A DNA stretch of 64,000 nucleotides from Halobacillus aidingensis (GCF_900104185.1 NZ_FNIZ01000007.1:1-64000), one strand, 5' to 3'. Counted from the stretch's first letter, positions 33,425 to 42,502 are shown. Translations and numbers: made by a program. The notes: a model not told the origin generated them from the letters alone.

Positions 33425-34612
33425 TTACCCTTCCCAAGCCGGAAGCATTTGACTAAGCGGTTTATCTTTCCTATAACCGAGCACATATTCCGCCTGCATA
33501 ATCGTGTGGATCTCACGAGTTCCTTCATAGATGACAGGAGCTTTGGAATTCCTTAAATAACGCTCGACCGGATATTCATTGGAATACCCATACGCGCCGT
33601 GAATCTGCACAGCATCGTCTGCCGCCTGATTGGCAAAATCACACGCCTGCCATTTAGCTAGTGAGGTTTCCCTCGTGTTTCTCACGCCTTTGTTTTTCAA
33701 CGCACCTGCCCGGTACACGAGGAGGCGGCTCATGTGGAGGCCTGCTTCCATTTTCGCAATCATCTGCTGGACGAGCTGGTGTTTACCGATTTCTTTTCCA
33801 AACGTTTCTCTTTCTTGACAATAGTCCACACTCGCTTCAAGACAAGCCATGATCTGCCCGCAGGCTCCTGCAGCCACCGTGAACCGTCCGCTATCCAGGG
33901 CTGACATGGCGATCTTGAAGCCGTCTCCTTCGTTTCCGAGCAGGTTTTCTTTCGGTACCTTCATCCCGTCAAAAAACAACTCGCCCGTGTTACCTGCACG
34001 GATCCCCAGCTTTCCTTTCGTCGCTTTCGATGAGAATCCTTCATAAGTTCTTTCAACAATAAAACAGGAGATGCCGTGGTGTTTCTTGCTTTTATCCGTA
34101 TAAGCAAATACTAAAAAGTGATCGGCCACATCACATAGGGAAATCCATGTTTTCTGTCCGTTCAAGACATAATGATCACCGTCGAGTGTCGCGGTCGTCT
34201 GCAATGCCGCAACGTCAGATCCGGCCGCAGGTTCCGTCAGGCCGAAAGCTCCGATTTTTTCTCCTTTCGCCTGCGGAACTAAGTATTTCTGCTTCTGTGA
34301 TTCTGTCGCCCACTGAAGGAGTGTCATGCTGTTCAAGCCGGTATGGACGGAAACGGCTGTCCGGAAAGCGGTGTCTCCACGTTCGAGTTCTTCACAAACA
34401 ATCGCAAGGGAATTGTAATCCATTCCACTCCCGCCATAAGTTTCAGGAATGCACACACCCATAAGCCCAAGCTCCGCAAGCTTCTTCAACGTCTGCTGAT
34501 CGAAGTGTCCTTTCGCGTCCCATTCTCCGATATAGGGCATGATTTCATGGTCGACGAAACTTCGGACCGCTTTCCTTAACATCACTTGCTCATCACTGAA
34601 ATCAAAGTTCAT
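33425..34612 (-). CDS. acyl-CoA dehydrogenase, glutaryl-CoA-dehydrogenase-like
   Basis: A 395-residue FAD enzyme. GAFGLTEPAAGSD and TWISLCDVADHF form the FAD site. The catalytic base Glu363 is in APVIYEGTREIH, as in glutaryl-CoA and medium/short-chain enzymes. Arg84 in FRTAVSVH aligns by eye with the glutaryl-carboxylate-binding Arg of human GCDH (YRSAMSVQ), which favours a dicarboxyl-CoA substrate. The ATG at 34612 has AAGGAGTG 6 nt upstream. It follows the CoA-transferase gene by about 12 nt. Proposed last step of the pathway encoded here: glutaryl-CoA to crotonyl-CoA. Confidence 0.8.
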   Translation of the reverse strand: MNFDFSDEQVMLRKAVRSFVDHEIMPYIGEWDAKGHFDQQTLKKLAELGLMGVCIPETYGGSGMDYNSLAIVCEELERGDTAFRTAVSVHTGLNSMTLLQWATESQKQKYLVPQAKGEKIGAFGLTEPAAGSDVAALQTTATLDGDHYVLNGQKTWISLCDVADHFLVFAYTDKSKKHHGISCFIVERTYEGFSSKATKGKLGIRAGNTGELFFDGMKVPKENLLGNEGDGFKIAMSALDSGRFTVAAGACGQIMACLEASVDYCQERETFGKEIGKHQLVQQMIAKMEAGLHMSRLLVYRAGALKNKGVRNTRETSLAKWQACDFANQAADDAVQIHGAYGYSNEYPVERYLRNSKAPVIYEGTREIHTIMQAEYVLGYRKDKPLSQMLPAWEG

Positions 34613-34624
34613 TTCGTTCACTCC

Positions 34625-35815
34625 TTAAACCTTGTGATCCTTTTTCCATTCTTGGATCGTAGTTTTGTCATACCCGAGTCTCGTAAGGATTTCTTCTGTA
34701 TGTTCACCTGCCTCCGGTGGGTGCTGCTTGTAATCTACCGGCGTGCGGGATAATTTCAATGGACTGCCGATCATTCCAACATCACCTGCTTTTGGATGTT
34801 TGCAGGTGAGGAACATTTCGCGGGCTTTCAGCTGCTCATCTTTACAAACCTCTTCGAGCGATTGAATCGGGCCGAAGGGGATTTGTTTTTCCTGACACCG
34901 GCTTTGCCAGTAAGCGGTATCTTCTTTTAAAAGCAGCTCCTGTAAAATCCTCGAGAGTTCTGCTCTGTTTTCCACCCTTCCTGCATTCGTAGAAAATAGA
35001 GGATCCGCAGCAAGCGAAGGTTGTCCGACGATCGCGCATAGTTGAGCGAATTGACGGTCATTCCCGACAGCGATGACCATTTCACCGTCAAGGGAGCGGA
35101 ACGTTTGGTATGGCACGATGTTGGCGTGATGATTTCCGAGCCGCTCAGGTACTTTTCCGGTCATTAAAAAATTGCTCCCGATGTTGATGAGGGAACTGAC
35201 GGCAGAATCATATAGAGATAGATCGATTTTCTGACCTTTTCCGGATCGTTCCCGTTCTAAGAGAGCTGTTTGAATTCCGATACAGGCATACAGCCCTGTG
35301 AGGATATCCGTGATCGCCACACCAAGTTTCTGCGGACCGGACTGGTCATCCCCCGTAATGCTCATCAAGCCGCTCATCGCCTGAATGATGAAGTCATAGC
35401 CGGGAAGGTGCTGGTAAGGGCCTGTCTCTCCGAAACCCGTAATCGAGCAGAACACGATTTGTGGGTTAATCTCTTTCAAATGGTCATACCCGAATCCGAG
35501 CCGCTCCATCGTTCCTGTCTTGAAATTGTTGATGACGACATCACTATCTTTAACGAGTTTTTCCATCACTTCTTTTCCTTCAGGAGATTTCAAATCCAGC
35601 GTCAAGCTCTTCTTATTCCGGTTGGCACATAAATAATAGGCACTCATCCCTTCTTTGAAGGGAGGTCCCCACGTACGGGTTTCGTCACTGCCCCCGGGGG
35701 CTTCGACTTTAATGATGTCAGCTCCGAGATCTCCGAGGATCATCGAACAATAAGGTCCCGCGAGAACCCGGGTCAAATCGAGGACGCGGATGCCTTCCAA
35801 TGCGGCGGTCACCAC
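34625..35815 (-). CDS. CaiB/BaiF family III CoA-transferase
   Basis: 396 residues with the family III start GIRVLDLTRVLAGPYCSMILGDLGADIIKVEAPGG, the NKKSLTLDLKSPEG motif and catalytic Asp170 in GVAITDILTGLYA. Enzymes of this family move CoA between carboxylic acids; SUGCT-like members activate glutarate from succinyl-CoA. Paired with a GCDH-like dehydrogenase, glutarate is the natural candidate, but this is inference. GTG start with AAAGGGTG upstream. First gene of a two-gene operon divergent from the amino-acid operon at 36048. Confidence 0.82.
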   Translation of the reverse strand: MVTAALEGIRVLDLTRVLAGPYCSMILGDLGADIIKVEAPGGSDETRTWGPPFKEGMSAYYLCANRNKKSLTLDLKSPEGKEVMEKLVKDSDVVINNFKTGTMERLGFGYDHLKEINPQIVFCSITGFGETGPYQHLPGYDFIIQAMSGLMSITGDDQSGPQKLGVAITDILTGLYACIGIQTALLERERSGKGQKIDLSLYDSAVSSLINIGSNFLMTGKVPERLGNHHANIVPYQTFRSLDGEMVIAVGNDRQFAQLCAIVGQPSLAADPLFSTNAGRVENRAELSRILQELLLKEDTAYWQSRCQEKQIPFGPIQSLEEVCKDEQLKAREMFLTCKHPKAGDVGMIGSPLKLSRTPVDYKQHPPEAGEHTEEILTRLGYDKTTIQEWKKDHKV

Positions 35816-35836
35816 TCATCACACCCTTTCACGATA

Positions 35837-35881
35837 GAAAAAGCCAGAAGAACCCATACGACGTATGAATCCAACTGGCTT
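35837..35881 (-). promoter_or_regulatory. terminator-like hairpin in the leader of the CoA-transferase operon
   Basis: AAGCCAG (35841-35847) pairs with CTGGCTT (35875-35881); inside it CATACG-A-CGTATG forms a second stem. On the - strand the structure is followed by TTTTT about 20 nt before the coding start. It could be a transcription attenuator of the catabolic operon. Confidence 0.45.
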
Positions 35882-36047
35882 GGGAAACACGGATCAATTC
35901 AGATAGGGGAGTTGTCCTTGACGGGCTATATCACACTATATGCAGCGATTTGGAAAAGATGACCTGGAAACTTTGTATCATAGAATGAGAAATGAATTAA
36001 TAGGATAGAGCGATGGGACAACCAGAACGTTTGAAGGGGGTCTTTCT

Positions 36048-37217
36048 ATGATCCAAAGCTCGAAGCAGGTGCGAAGCCTGCCACCTTATCTGTTTTCGAT
36101 TTTTCATAAAAAGAAACTCGCGTTGACCGCTCAAGGGGTCGATGTCATCGATCTTGGCATCGGGGCCCCGGATTTGCCGACCCCGCCATTCATCATCGAT
36201 CGTTTGACAGAAGAAGTGCGCAAACCGAAGAATCACAAATATTCCCCGTACGGCGGCTGCCGGGAGTTCAGAGAAGCCGTTGCGGATTTCTATAGATCTC
36301 ACTATGACGTGGATGTGGACCCAGAGACGGAAGTCCTGACACTGATCGGATCGAAAGAGGGCATCGCCCATTTGATCAGTGCCGTCCTCGACCCGGGTGA
36401 CGGGGTACTTGCTCCGGATCCGGGCTATCCGGTCTATCAATCGGGGATCCACCTTGCCCATGGCGTCACGGTCCGCTTTCCGCTCGATGAGGAAAACAGC
36501 TATGCACCACTTTTTGATCAAATCTCTCCAAGGGATGTTTCCAGGTCGAAAATGATGCTGCTCAACTATCCGAACAATCCGACAGGCGGAACAGTCGAAT
36601 TAGACACGTTCGAGGAAGCCGTCCGCTTTGCTAAAGAACATAAACTCTCACTCATCCATGATGCCGCATATGATCTAGTGACTTTTGGAGATTACAAAGC
36701 TCCTAGTCTACTGCAGGTGCCGGGGGCGAAAGAAATAGGCGTCGAATTTGGTTCGCTGTCAAAAACGTTCAACATGTCTGGCTGGCGGCTTGGCTACATC
36801 GTCGGCAATAAAGAATTGATCCGCTCGCTCAGCGTGTACAAGAGCAATATGGATACAAGTCAGTTTTTACCGATTCAATTAGCAGGTGTCACAGCGTTGC
36901 GAAGTGATTTTTCATCGGTCAGAGCGAAAAACCGCACCTACGAACAGCGGCTCGATCTTATGATGAATGCTTTCAACGGAATGAATATCCACGCTGAAAA
37001 ACCGAAGGGTACTTTTTTCATTTGGGCTGAAGTTCCTGAAGGATATACGTCTCAAGGATTCTCTGAAAAAATGCTCGACGAAGCTGGCATCATCTTGACT
37101 CCTGGAACAGCCTTCGGTCAAAAAGGAGAGGGCTATTTCCGGATGAGCCTTTCTGTTCCGATCGAGCGGCTGCATGAAGCTTCGATCCGTATGAAAAAAG
37201 CGATGAAAGGAGGCTGA
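36048..37217 (+). CDS. class I/II PLP aminotransferase (LL-DAP aminotransferase-like)
   Basis: 389 residues, fold type I. The PLP Lys is K239 (GSLSKTFNMSGWRLGY), with NYPNNPTGG, HDAAYDL (Asp205, Tyr208) and the C-terminal substrate-binding Arg in YFRMSLSVP. It resembles LL-diaminopimelate and alpha-aminoadipate aminotransferases, which act on long-chain amino dicarboxylates. In this operon it fits 2-aminoadipate to 2-oxoadipate. GGGGG ribosome site upstream. First of four genes spaced -4 to +27 nt. Confidence 0.85.
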   Translation: MIQSSKQVRSLPPYLFSIFHKKKLALTAQGVDVIDLGIGAPDLPTPPFIIDRLTEEVRKPKNHKYSPYGGCREFREAVADFYRSHYDVDVDPETEVLTLIGSKEGIAHLISAVLDPGDGVLAPDPGYPVYQSGIHLAHGVTVRFPLDEENSYAPLFDQISPRDVSRSKMMLLNYPNNPTGGTVELDTFEEAVRFAKEHKLSLIHDAAYDLVTFGDYKAPSLLQVPGAKEIGVEFGSLSKTFNMSGWRLGYIVGNKELIRSLSVYKSNMDTSQFLPIQLAGVTALRSDFSSVRAKNRTYEQRLDLMMNAFNGMNIHAEKPKGTFFIWAEVPEGYTSQGFSEKMLDEAGIILTPGTAFGQKGEGYFRMSLSVPIERLHEASIRMKKAMKGG

Positions 37218-37222
37218 ATTCC

Positions 37223-38869
37223 ATGGACGAACGTCATATGACGAGCGCGGAAGCCATCGTATCCTGTCTTCAAAGACAAGGCATCTCCAAAGTGTTTTGT
37301 GTCCCAGGGGAGAGCTATCTTCCCGTGATGGATGCCATTTTGAAAGAACCGGACATTGAGCTCATTTCGGCCAGACACGAAGGCGGTGCCGCTTTCATGG
37401 CGGAAGGGTACGCCAAAGCGAGCGGCACCCCGGGTGTTGTGATGGCGACGAGGGGCGTCGGTGCGGGCAACCTTGCGATCGGTGTTCATACGGCGTACCA
37501 GGACTCCACACCCATGGTCGTCCTCCTCGGGCAGGTGCACACGAACTTCAGTGGACGTGAAGGCTTCCAGGAAGTCGATCTTGAAGCTTTCTTCCGACCG
37601 ATCGCTAAATGGGTGGCTGAAATCCGTGAACCGCCCCGGACGCCGGAACTCATCCAACGGGCGATCAGGATCGCCATGTCAGGAAGACCGGGGCCTGTCG
37701 TCATTGCTCTGCCCGAAGATGTTTTGAAAAAAGAAGCACTCATGTCATTCGGTCCTGTAATAAAAAGGCCGGCACCAAAGCCTTCGGATCAAGAAGTCAT
37801 CGAGGTGGTCGACCGTCTCCGTTTAGCTGAGCGTCCGCTGATTTTAGCAGGTGGGGGAGTGAAGCTTGCGGGTGCAGAAATGGCTTTGAAAAGGCTCGCT
37901 TATAAATGGGGCGCGCCGATTGTGAGTGCATTCAGACGTCATGATGTTTTTCCGAACGATGATATCCACTATTGCGGACACCTAGGTTTGGGAATCCATC
38001 CGAACATTCTCGAGACGGTAGCTAAAGCGGATACGGTGCTCGCTGTCGGGACAAGACTTTCTGAAGTGACGACACAGGACTATTCGCTCTTCAAAGGGCA
38101 GACGCTGATCCACTGTGATATCGATGACAGCGTCCTTGGCAAAGTCTACCCTCCGGATGTGGGTATCGTAGCGGATGCCAACGAAATGCTGGAAGCTTTA
38201 GCTGATGCCGCCTACGGAAGAGATTTGACTTCATGGACAAGCGCGAGACGGAAAGCCTACGAGGCGACGCTCGTGACAGAAGGTCGCAAAACATTGAACG
38301 GGGAAGTGATTTCACTTCTTCAGGAAAACCTGCCGGAAGACAGTATTTTGACGAATGATGCTGGAAACTTCGCCGGCTGGCTGCACACGTATTTTCAATT
38401 TAAGAAACATCGATATATAGGACCAACTTCAGGGGCGATGGGGTACGGTATGCCGGCAGCGTTGGGAGCGAAACTTGCGAATCCTGATAAGAGTGTCGTC
38501 TCTCTATCTGGCGATGGTGGTTTCATGATGACTCTGCAGGAGCTAGAGACGGCGGTCCGATATGACATTCCGGTCATTAGCATCGTTTTCAACAACCGCA
38601 TGTACGGAACGATCCGCATGCATCAGGAAATCCATTATCCGGGCGAAGTCATCGGTACGGATTTAGGGGAAGTCGCTTTTTGGAAAGTGGCAGAGAACCT
38701 AGGTGCTGCAGGTTTTCATGTGAAAACGGCAGAAGAGTTCAGACATGCTCTGGATCAGTCGCTGGTTTTGGACAAGCCTGTGGTGATTGAAGTGGAAACA
38801 GATCCTGAACGAATATCATTATCAAAAACGATCACTCAATTAAGAAAAAAAGGGGGAGAATCAAAGTGA
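37223..38869 (+). CDS. thiamine-diphosphate-dependent 2-oxoacid decarboxylase/acetolactate-synthase-like enzyme
   Basis: 548 residues in the three-domain ThDP layout: Pyr domain with catalytic Glu53 (SARHEGGAAFMAEGYA), central domain with AERPLILAGGGVKLAG, and PP domain with the metal/ThDP motif GDGGFMMTLQEL...NN (about 430-460). This is the acetolactate-synthase/benzoylformate-decarboxylase superfamily. No ilvN or other ilv gene is near, so a catabolic decarboxylase is more likely than valine synthesis. In this context, non-oxidative decarboxylation of 2-oxoadipate to glutarate semialdehyde is my proposal. AAAGGAGG precedes the ATG. Confidence 0.8.
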   Translation: MDERHMTSAEAIVSCLQRQGISKVFCVPGESYLPVMDAILKEPDIELISARHEGGAAFMAEGYAKASGTPGVVMATRGVGAGNLAIGVHTAYQDSTPMVVLLGQVHTNFSGREGFQEVDLEAFFRPIAKWVAEIREPPRTPELIQRAIRIAMSGRPGPVVIALPEDVLKKEALMSFGPVIKRPAPKPSDQEVIEVVDRLRLAERPLILAGGGVKLAGAEMALKRLAYKWGAPIVSAFRRHDVFPNDDIHYCGHLGLGIHPNILETVAKADTVLAVGTRLSEVTTQDYSLFKGQTLIHCDIDDSVLGKVYPPDVGIVADANEMLEALADAAYGRDLTSWTSARRKAYEATLVTEGRKTLNGEVISLLQENLPEDSILTNDAGNFAGWLHTYFQFKKHRYIGPTSGAMGYGMPAALGAKLANPDKSVVSLSGDGGFMMTLQELETAVRYDIPVISIVFNNRMYGTIRMHQEIHYPGEVIGTDLGEVAFWKVAENLGAAGFHVKTAEEFRHALDQSLVLDKPVVIEVETDPERISLSKTITQLRKKGGESK

Positions 38870-40362
38870 CATTGATTCATGAGGAGCAGTTAAAGAATTT
38901 CATTGATGGAAAATGGGTGGAGCCTTCTTCTGGCAAGGCGACAGCCGTCATTAATCCGGCGACATCTGAAACGTTGGTAAACGTCCCGTTATCGGCGGCT
39001 TCTGATGTGGAGGAAGCGACAAGTGCCGCAAAAAAAGCGCAGAAAACCTGGGCCCTCGTTCCAGCACCGCAAAGAGCAGAAGTGTTGTACCGCGTCGGTT
39101 TGATCATGAAAGAACGTAAAGAAAGACTCTCGCAGCTTTTGACGATGGAAAACGGGAAAGTCATTGAAGAAGCGCGTGGTGAAGTACAGGAAGGCATCGA
39201 CATGGCTTTCTATATGGCAGGGGAAGGGCGCCGATTATTCGGGCAGACGACACCTTCAGAGCTGAAGGATAAATTTGCGATGAGCGTCCGCGCACCGGTC
39301 GGCGTCGTCGGCATCATCACTCCGTGGAATTTTCCGATTGCGATTGCGACATGGAAGTCTTTCCCTGCGATCGTTGCCGGAAACGCTGTCGTTTGGAAGC
39401 CCGCAACAGAAACCCCGATCATGGCGTATGAACTGGCGAAAATTTTTGAAGAAGCCGGGTTGCCAAAAGGGGTCATCAATGTCGTGTTCGGCTCAGGTTC
39501 CACGGTTGGAGAAGCAATGATCGAGCAAGAAGATATCCGCGTCATTTCTTTTACAGGATCGAATGAAGTCGGTCGCGGTATTGCAGGTAAATGCGGCCAA
39601 CGCCTGAAAAAAGTTTCACTCGAAATGGGTGGAAAGAACGGCGTAATCGTCATGGATGATGCTGACTTGTCTCTCGCCGTCGAAGGTATTCTTTGGAGTG
39701 CCTATGGAACGAGTGGCCAGCGCTGCACCGCCTGCAGCCGTGTCATGGTCCACGAAAAGGTCAAAGATGAACTGGAAGAACGCCTTCAGAAGGAAATCGC
39801 CAAACTTTCAATCGGAAACGGACTGGATGAATCGATCAAAGTCGGTCCGATCATCAATCGTGCGGGTCTTGAAAAAGTGAAAAGCTATATCAGCATCGGC
39901 AAAGAAGAAGGAGCCAAACTTCTGACCGGCGGTTATATCATGGAAAACGGGAATCACAAAAAGGGAAATTACTTCGCTCCGACTTTGTTTACGGATGTGA
40001 AACCGGACATGCGCATCGCCCAGGAAGAAATTTTCGGTCCGGTCGTTTCCTTGATCCCTGTGAAAAGTTTTGAGGAAGCTGTTGAAATCAACAATAGTGT
40101 GGAATTCGGCTTGTCGAGTTCGATTTTCACACAGAACGTGAACCAAGTATTCGCCGCTCAGCGGGATTTAGATACAGGCATCGTATATGTGAATGCAGGG
40201 ACGACAGGGGCTGAAATTCACCTTCCTTTCGGCGGTACGAAGGGGACCGGAAATGGCCACAGAGATTCTGGAGTGGCTGCCCTTGATGTGTTCACCGAAT
40301 GGAAAGCCGTGTACGTCGATTTCAGTGGGAAACTGCAGCGTGCACAAATCGATGTCGAGTAA
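38866..40362 (+). CDS. aldehyde dehydrogenase (semialdehyde dehydrogenase, ALDH7-like tail)
   Basis: 498-residue NAD(P)-dependent ALDH. TPWNFPIA and GFTGSNEVG-type NAD-binding segments, general base Glu253 (LEMGGKN) and nucleophile Cys287 (GQRCTACSR). The C-terminal NAGTTGAEIHLPFGGTKGTG recalls the AEI loop of ALDH7 (antiquitin), which oxidises aminoadipate semialdehyde. In this operon it could oxidise allysine and/or glutarate semialdehyde. GTG start overlaps the previous stop by four bases (GTGA), so translation is coupled. Confidence 0.87.
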   Translation: MTLIHEEQLKNFIDGKWVEPSSGKATAVINPATSETLVNVPLSAASDVEEATSAAKKAQKTWALVPAPQRAEVLYRVGLIMKERKERLSQLLTMENGKVIEEARGEVQEGIDMAFYMAGEGRRLFGQTTPSELKDKFAMSVRAPVGVVGIITPWNFPIAIATWKSFPAIVAGNAVVWKPATETPIMAYELAKIFEEAGLPKGVINVVFGSGSTVGEAMIEQEDIRVISFTGSNEVGRGIAGKCGQRLKKVSLEMGGKNGVIVMDDADLSLAVEGILWSAYGTSGQRCTACSRVMVHEKVKDELEERLQKEIAKLSIGNGLDESIKVGPIINRAGLEKVKSYISIGKEEGAKLLTGGYIMENGNHKKGNYFAPTLFTDVKPDMRIAQEEIFGPVVSLIPVKSFEEAVEINNSVEFGLSSSIFTQNVNQVFAAQRDLDTGIVYVNAGTTGAEIHLPFGGTKGTGNGHRDSGVAALDVFTEWKAVYVDFSGKLQRAQIDVE

Positions 40363-40389
40363 TTTTATAGAGAAAAAGGAGTGCGGACT

Positions 40390-41535
40390 ATGAAAGTAGC
40401 TGTTCTAGGGTCTGGATTGATGGGAAAAGAAGCCGCGCGCGATCTCGTCCACAGTTCGGGGGTCGAGAAAGTCGGTCTCGCAGACATCGACCTCGACCGT
40501 TCACAGCGCGTCTCTGATTCATTGAACTCTTCAAAAATACAGGGATTCAAAGTGGATGCCGGAAACCAGACCGAACTTGCTGAGTTCATCCAACAATATG
40601 ATGTCGTCATCAATGCCCTTTTCTACTCTTTCAATGAAATCGTCGCGAAAACAGCGATTGAAGTCGGGGTCCATTCCGTCGATTTGGGCGGACACATCGG
40701 TCACATTACCGATAAAGTGTTAGAGCTCGATGAACAGGCGAAAGCAGCAGGAGTCACGGTCATCCCGGATCTCGGTGTCGCTCCCGGCATGATCAACATT
40801 TTGTCAGGATACGGTGCAGGGAAACTGGATAAACTTGAATCGATCCGCCTGTTTGTGGGCGGCATTCCGGTAAGGCCGGATCCGCCACTTGAGTACAATC
40901 ACGTCTTTTCTATGGAAGGATTGCTGGACCATTACTCCGATCCTTCTACAATTATCAGAGATGGAAAACTACGTGAAGTCGAGTCATTGACGGAAATTGA
41001 AAACATCTATTTTGAACGATTCGGTCCACTTGAGGCTTTTCATACCTCCGGCGGGACGTCGACGCTGCTGAAATCGTACCCGCACATTGATAGTCTGGAA
41101 TACAAGACGATCCGTTATCCCGGACATGCAGAGAAAATGAAGCTGCTCGTTGATCTCAACCTGACCGGAGCGAATCAAGTCGTAAATATCCGAGGAACGG
41201 AAATCAAGACGAGGGAAGTGCTGCTGAAGAGCATCGATCCTCTTCTTGAGCTGAAGGATAAAGACGATGCTGTCCTGCTCCGCGTCATCGTCGGCGGAGA
41301 GAAAGCGGGGGTGCGGAAAACATGTGAATATGAAATGGTCACCTATAAAGACAGGGCGACCAACGTCACAGCGATGGCCCGCGCAACAGCCAACACCATC
41401 TCTGTCGTCGCACAATTGATCGGCGGAGGAACGATTACGAAACGAGGGGTATGCCCACCGGAAACGATCGTCCCAGGTGATGTTTATATTGATGAAATGA
41501 TGAGGCGTGGGGTTGTGATAAGAGAACAGGCGTAG
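40390..41535 (+). CDS. saccharopine-dehydrogenase-family protein, lysine dehydrogenase-like
   Basis: 381 residues: N-terminal Rossmann motif [15 protein letters not shown], then [33 protein letters not shown] and [13 protein letters not shown]. The size and these segments resemble L-lysine 6-dehydrogenase of Geobacillus, which is built on the saccharopine dehydrogenase fold and forms allysine/piperideine-6-carboxylate from lysine. The ATG at 40390 has AAGGAG 8 nt upstream. It is the last gene of the four-gene operon and biochemically would be its first step. Confidence 0.78.
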   Translation: MKVAVLGSGLMGKEAARDLVHSSGVEKVGLADIDLDRSQRVSDSLNSSKIQGFKVDAGNQTELAEFIQQYDVVINALFYSFNEIVAKTAIEVGVHSVDLGGHIGHITDKVLELDEQAKAAGVTVIPDLGVAPGMINILSGYGAGKLDKLESIRLFVGGIPVRPDPPLEYNHVFSMEGLLDHYSDPSTIIRDGKLREVESLTEIENIYFERFGPLEAFHTSGGTSTLLKSYPHIDSLEYKTIRYPGHAEKMKLLVDLNLTGANQVVNIRGTEIKTREVLLKSIDPLLELKDKDDAVLLRVIVGGEKAGVRKTCEYEMVTYKDRATNVTAMARATANTISVVAQLIGGGTITKRGVCPPETIVPGDVYIDEMMRRGVVIREQA

Positions 41536-41545
41536 GTTTTTGGAG

Positions 41546-41573
41546 AAGGCCGGACATTTGTCTGGTCTTTTTT
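41546..41573 (+). terminator. terminator of the amino-acid catabolic operon
   Basis: AAGGCCGGAC (41546-41555) pairs with GTCTGGTCTT (41560-41569) with two G-U pairs, followed by T's. Confidence 0.75.
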
Positions 41574-41594
41574 GTTTTTGTGGTTCCTCTCTTT

Positions 41595-41702
41595 GTGGTT
41601 CCAGGTACAGTTTCCTGTTTGTTGGGTACCGGGTACGAAAAATAACTTTGCCGTACCCGGTACCCACACACGAGCGCCTCGTGCCGGGTTTGATGCTCAG
41701 TG
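41595..41702. repeat. GTACC-palindrome REP-like element, copy 2
   Basis: It shares GTGGTTCCAGGTACA, GTACCGGGTAC (41626-41636) and GTACCCGGTACC (41653-41664) with the 22279-22411 element. Its end GTGCCGGGTTTGATGCTCAG is the reverse complement of the other copy's CTGAGCAGCAAACCTGGCAC with two differences, so this boundary is inverted relative to copy 1. Confidence 0.6.
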
Positions 41703-41883
41703 TTTCACATGGATGTAGAAATTTTTACATGTAGTTTAGGAACTAACGAATGAAAACGGTTATCCTAGGTGTAAGCTGGACGGTTTGTTAAAGCTTTGTG
41801 AAAAAAGCAACAAACGACAGATAATGGGTTTAAAAGAACGTATGATTAGGTATGTATAATGAAAAACGGGGAGTGCGGTATAT

Positions 41884-42174
41884 TTGCATATAAAAGGGAT
41901 CGAACATTTGAAGTTTCATAGTCAGTTAAGCTTGAAGCAAGTGGAAGATCGTATCATCATAACGGCAGACTTTCCGAAAGAATTACGGGTAGCATTAGGG
42001 ATGAGAGAGCCATTTTTGTACGTCACCCTTTATGTCAGGGGAGGCGCACGAATCAAAATCATTGATGAAGACAATGCTACGTTACACATTCCATCCAAAA
42101 AGGATTTTGAACAGAAAACCTATAATAAGATCATCAATTTTGCCAAGGAGCATGCGAAGCAATTCCGTTCTTAA
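41884..42174 (+). CDS. hypothetical protein (96 aa)
   Basis: TTG start with GGGGAG 11 nt upstream and a TATAAT box at 41855-41860. The product (HIKGIEHLKFHSQLSLKQVE, ALGMREPFLYVTLYVRGG, a basic C-terminal helix) has the look of a small alpha/beta cytoplasmic protein. No family recognised. It is the last gene before the AT-rich accessory region. Confidence 0.5.
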   Translation: MHIKGIEHLKFHSQLSLKQVEDRIIITADFPKELRVALGMREPFLYVTLYVRGGARIKIIDEDNATLHIPSKKDFEQKTYNKIINFAKEHAKQFRS

Positions 42175-42253
42175 TGGAAGGAAGTGCACAGCATGACATG
42201 CTAAGGACAAAACCCTGATTTTTCAACAATTGCAGCATAAAAACAAAGAGGAC

Positions 42254-42327
42254 CTTTCCATTTATTATGGAAAAGTTGAAACCAGTAACGTTCTCTTCTA
42301 AAGAGGGGAAAATGTTACTGGTTATTT
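42254..42327 (+). terminator. tandem hairpins at the left border of the accessory region
   Basis: CTTTCCAT/ATGGAAAAG (42254-42275) is followed by a longer stem AACCAGTAAC (42280-42289) with GTTACTGGTT (42314-42323) that also pairs internally (TTCTCTT/AAGAGGGGAA). TATTTAATTT follows. Either could end transcription from 41884. Confidence 0.55.
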
Positions 42328-42330
42328 AAT

Positions 42331-42394
42331 TTATCTCGAAACTGAGTCTTCCACTAAAGGGCAGGTTTGTGGAAGACTCAGTTTCGAAATAATT
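42331..42394. repeat. 24-bp near-perfect inverted repeat (subtype II, R1)
   Basis: TCTCGAAACTGAGTCTTCCA begins the left arm (42335 on) and its complement begins the right arm after a 14-nt loop; 23 of 24 arm positions pair. The arm equals the 5' module of the cassette repeats downstream (compare R5). It marks the left edge of the AT-rich region. Apart from the hairpins and this element the 42175-42502 gap is empty. Confidence 0.75.
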
Positions 42395-42502
42395 TTAGAT
42401 TTGAAACTAAATTTGATTAGTATCGTATACGTAATAAAAGATTGTTAAGTAACATTAGAGTTGAAGAAGAAAATATGAGTAGCATATGGGTGGGGAGATA
42501 TA

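Noticed and set aside
37223-38869. Biosynthetic acetolactate synthase (ilvB)
   Set aside because: No small subunit or other ilv/leu gene is near, and the operon context is amino-acid catabolism. The ThDP fold is kept, the ilvB name is not.
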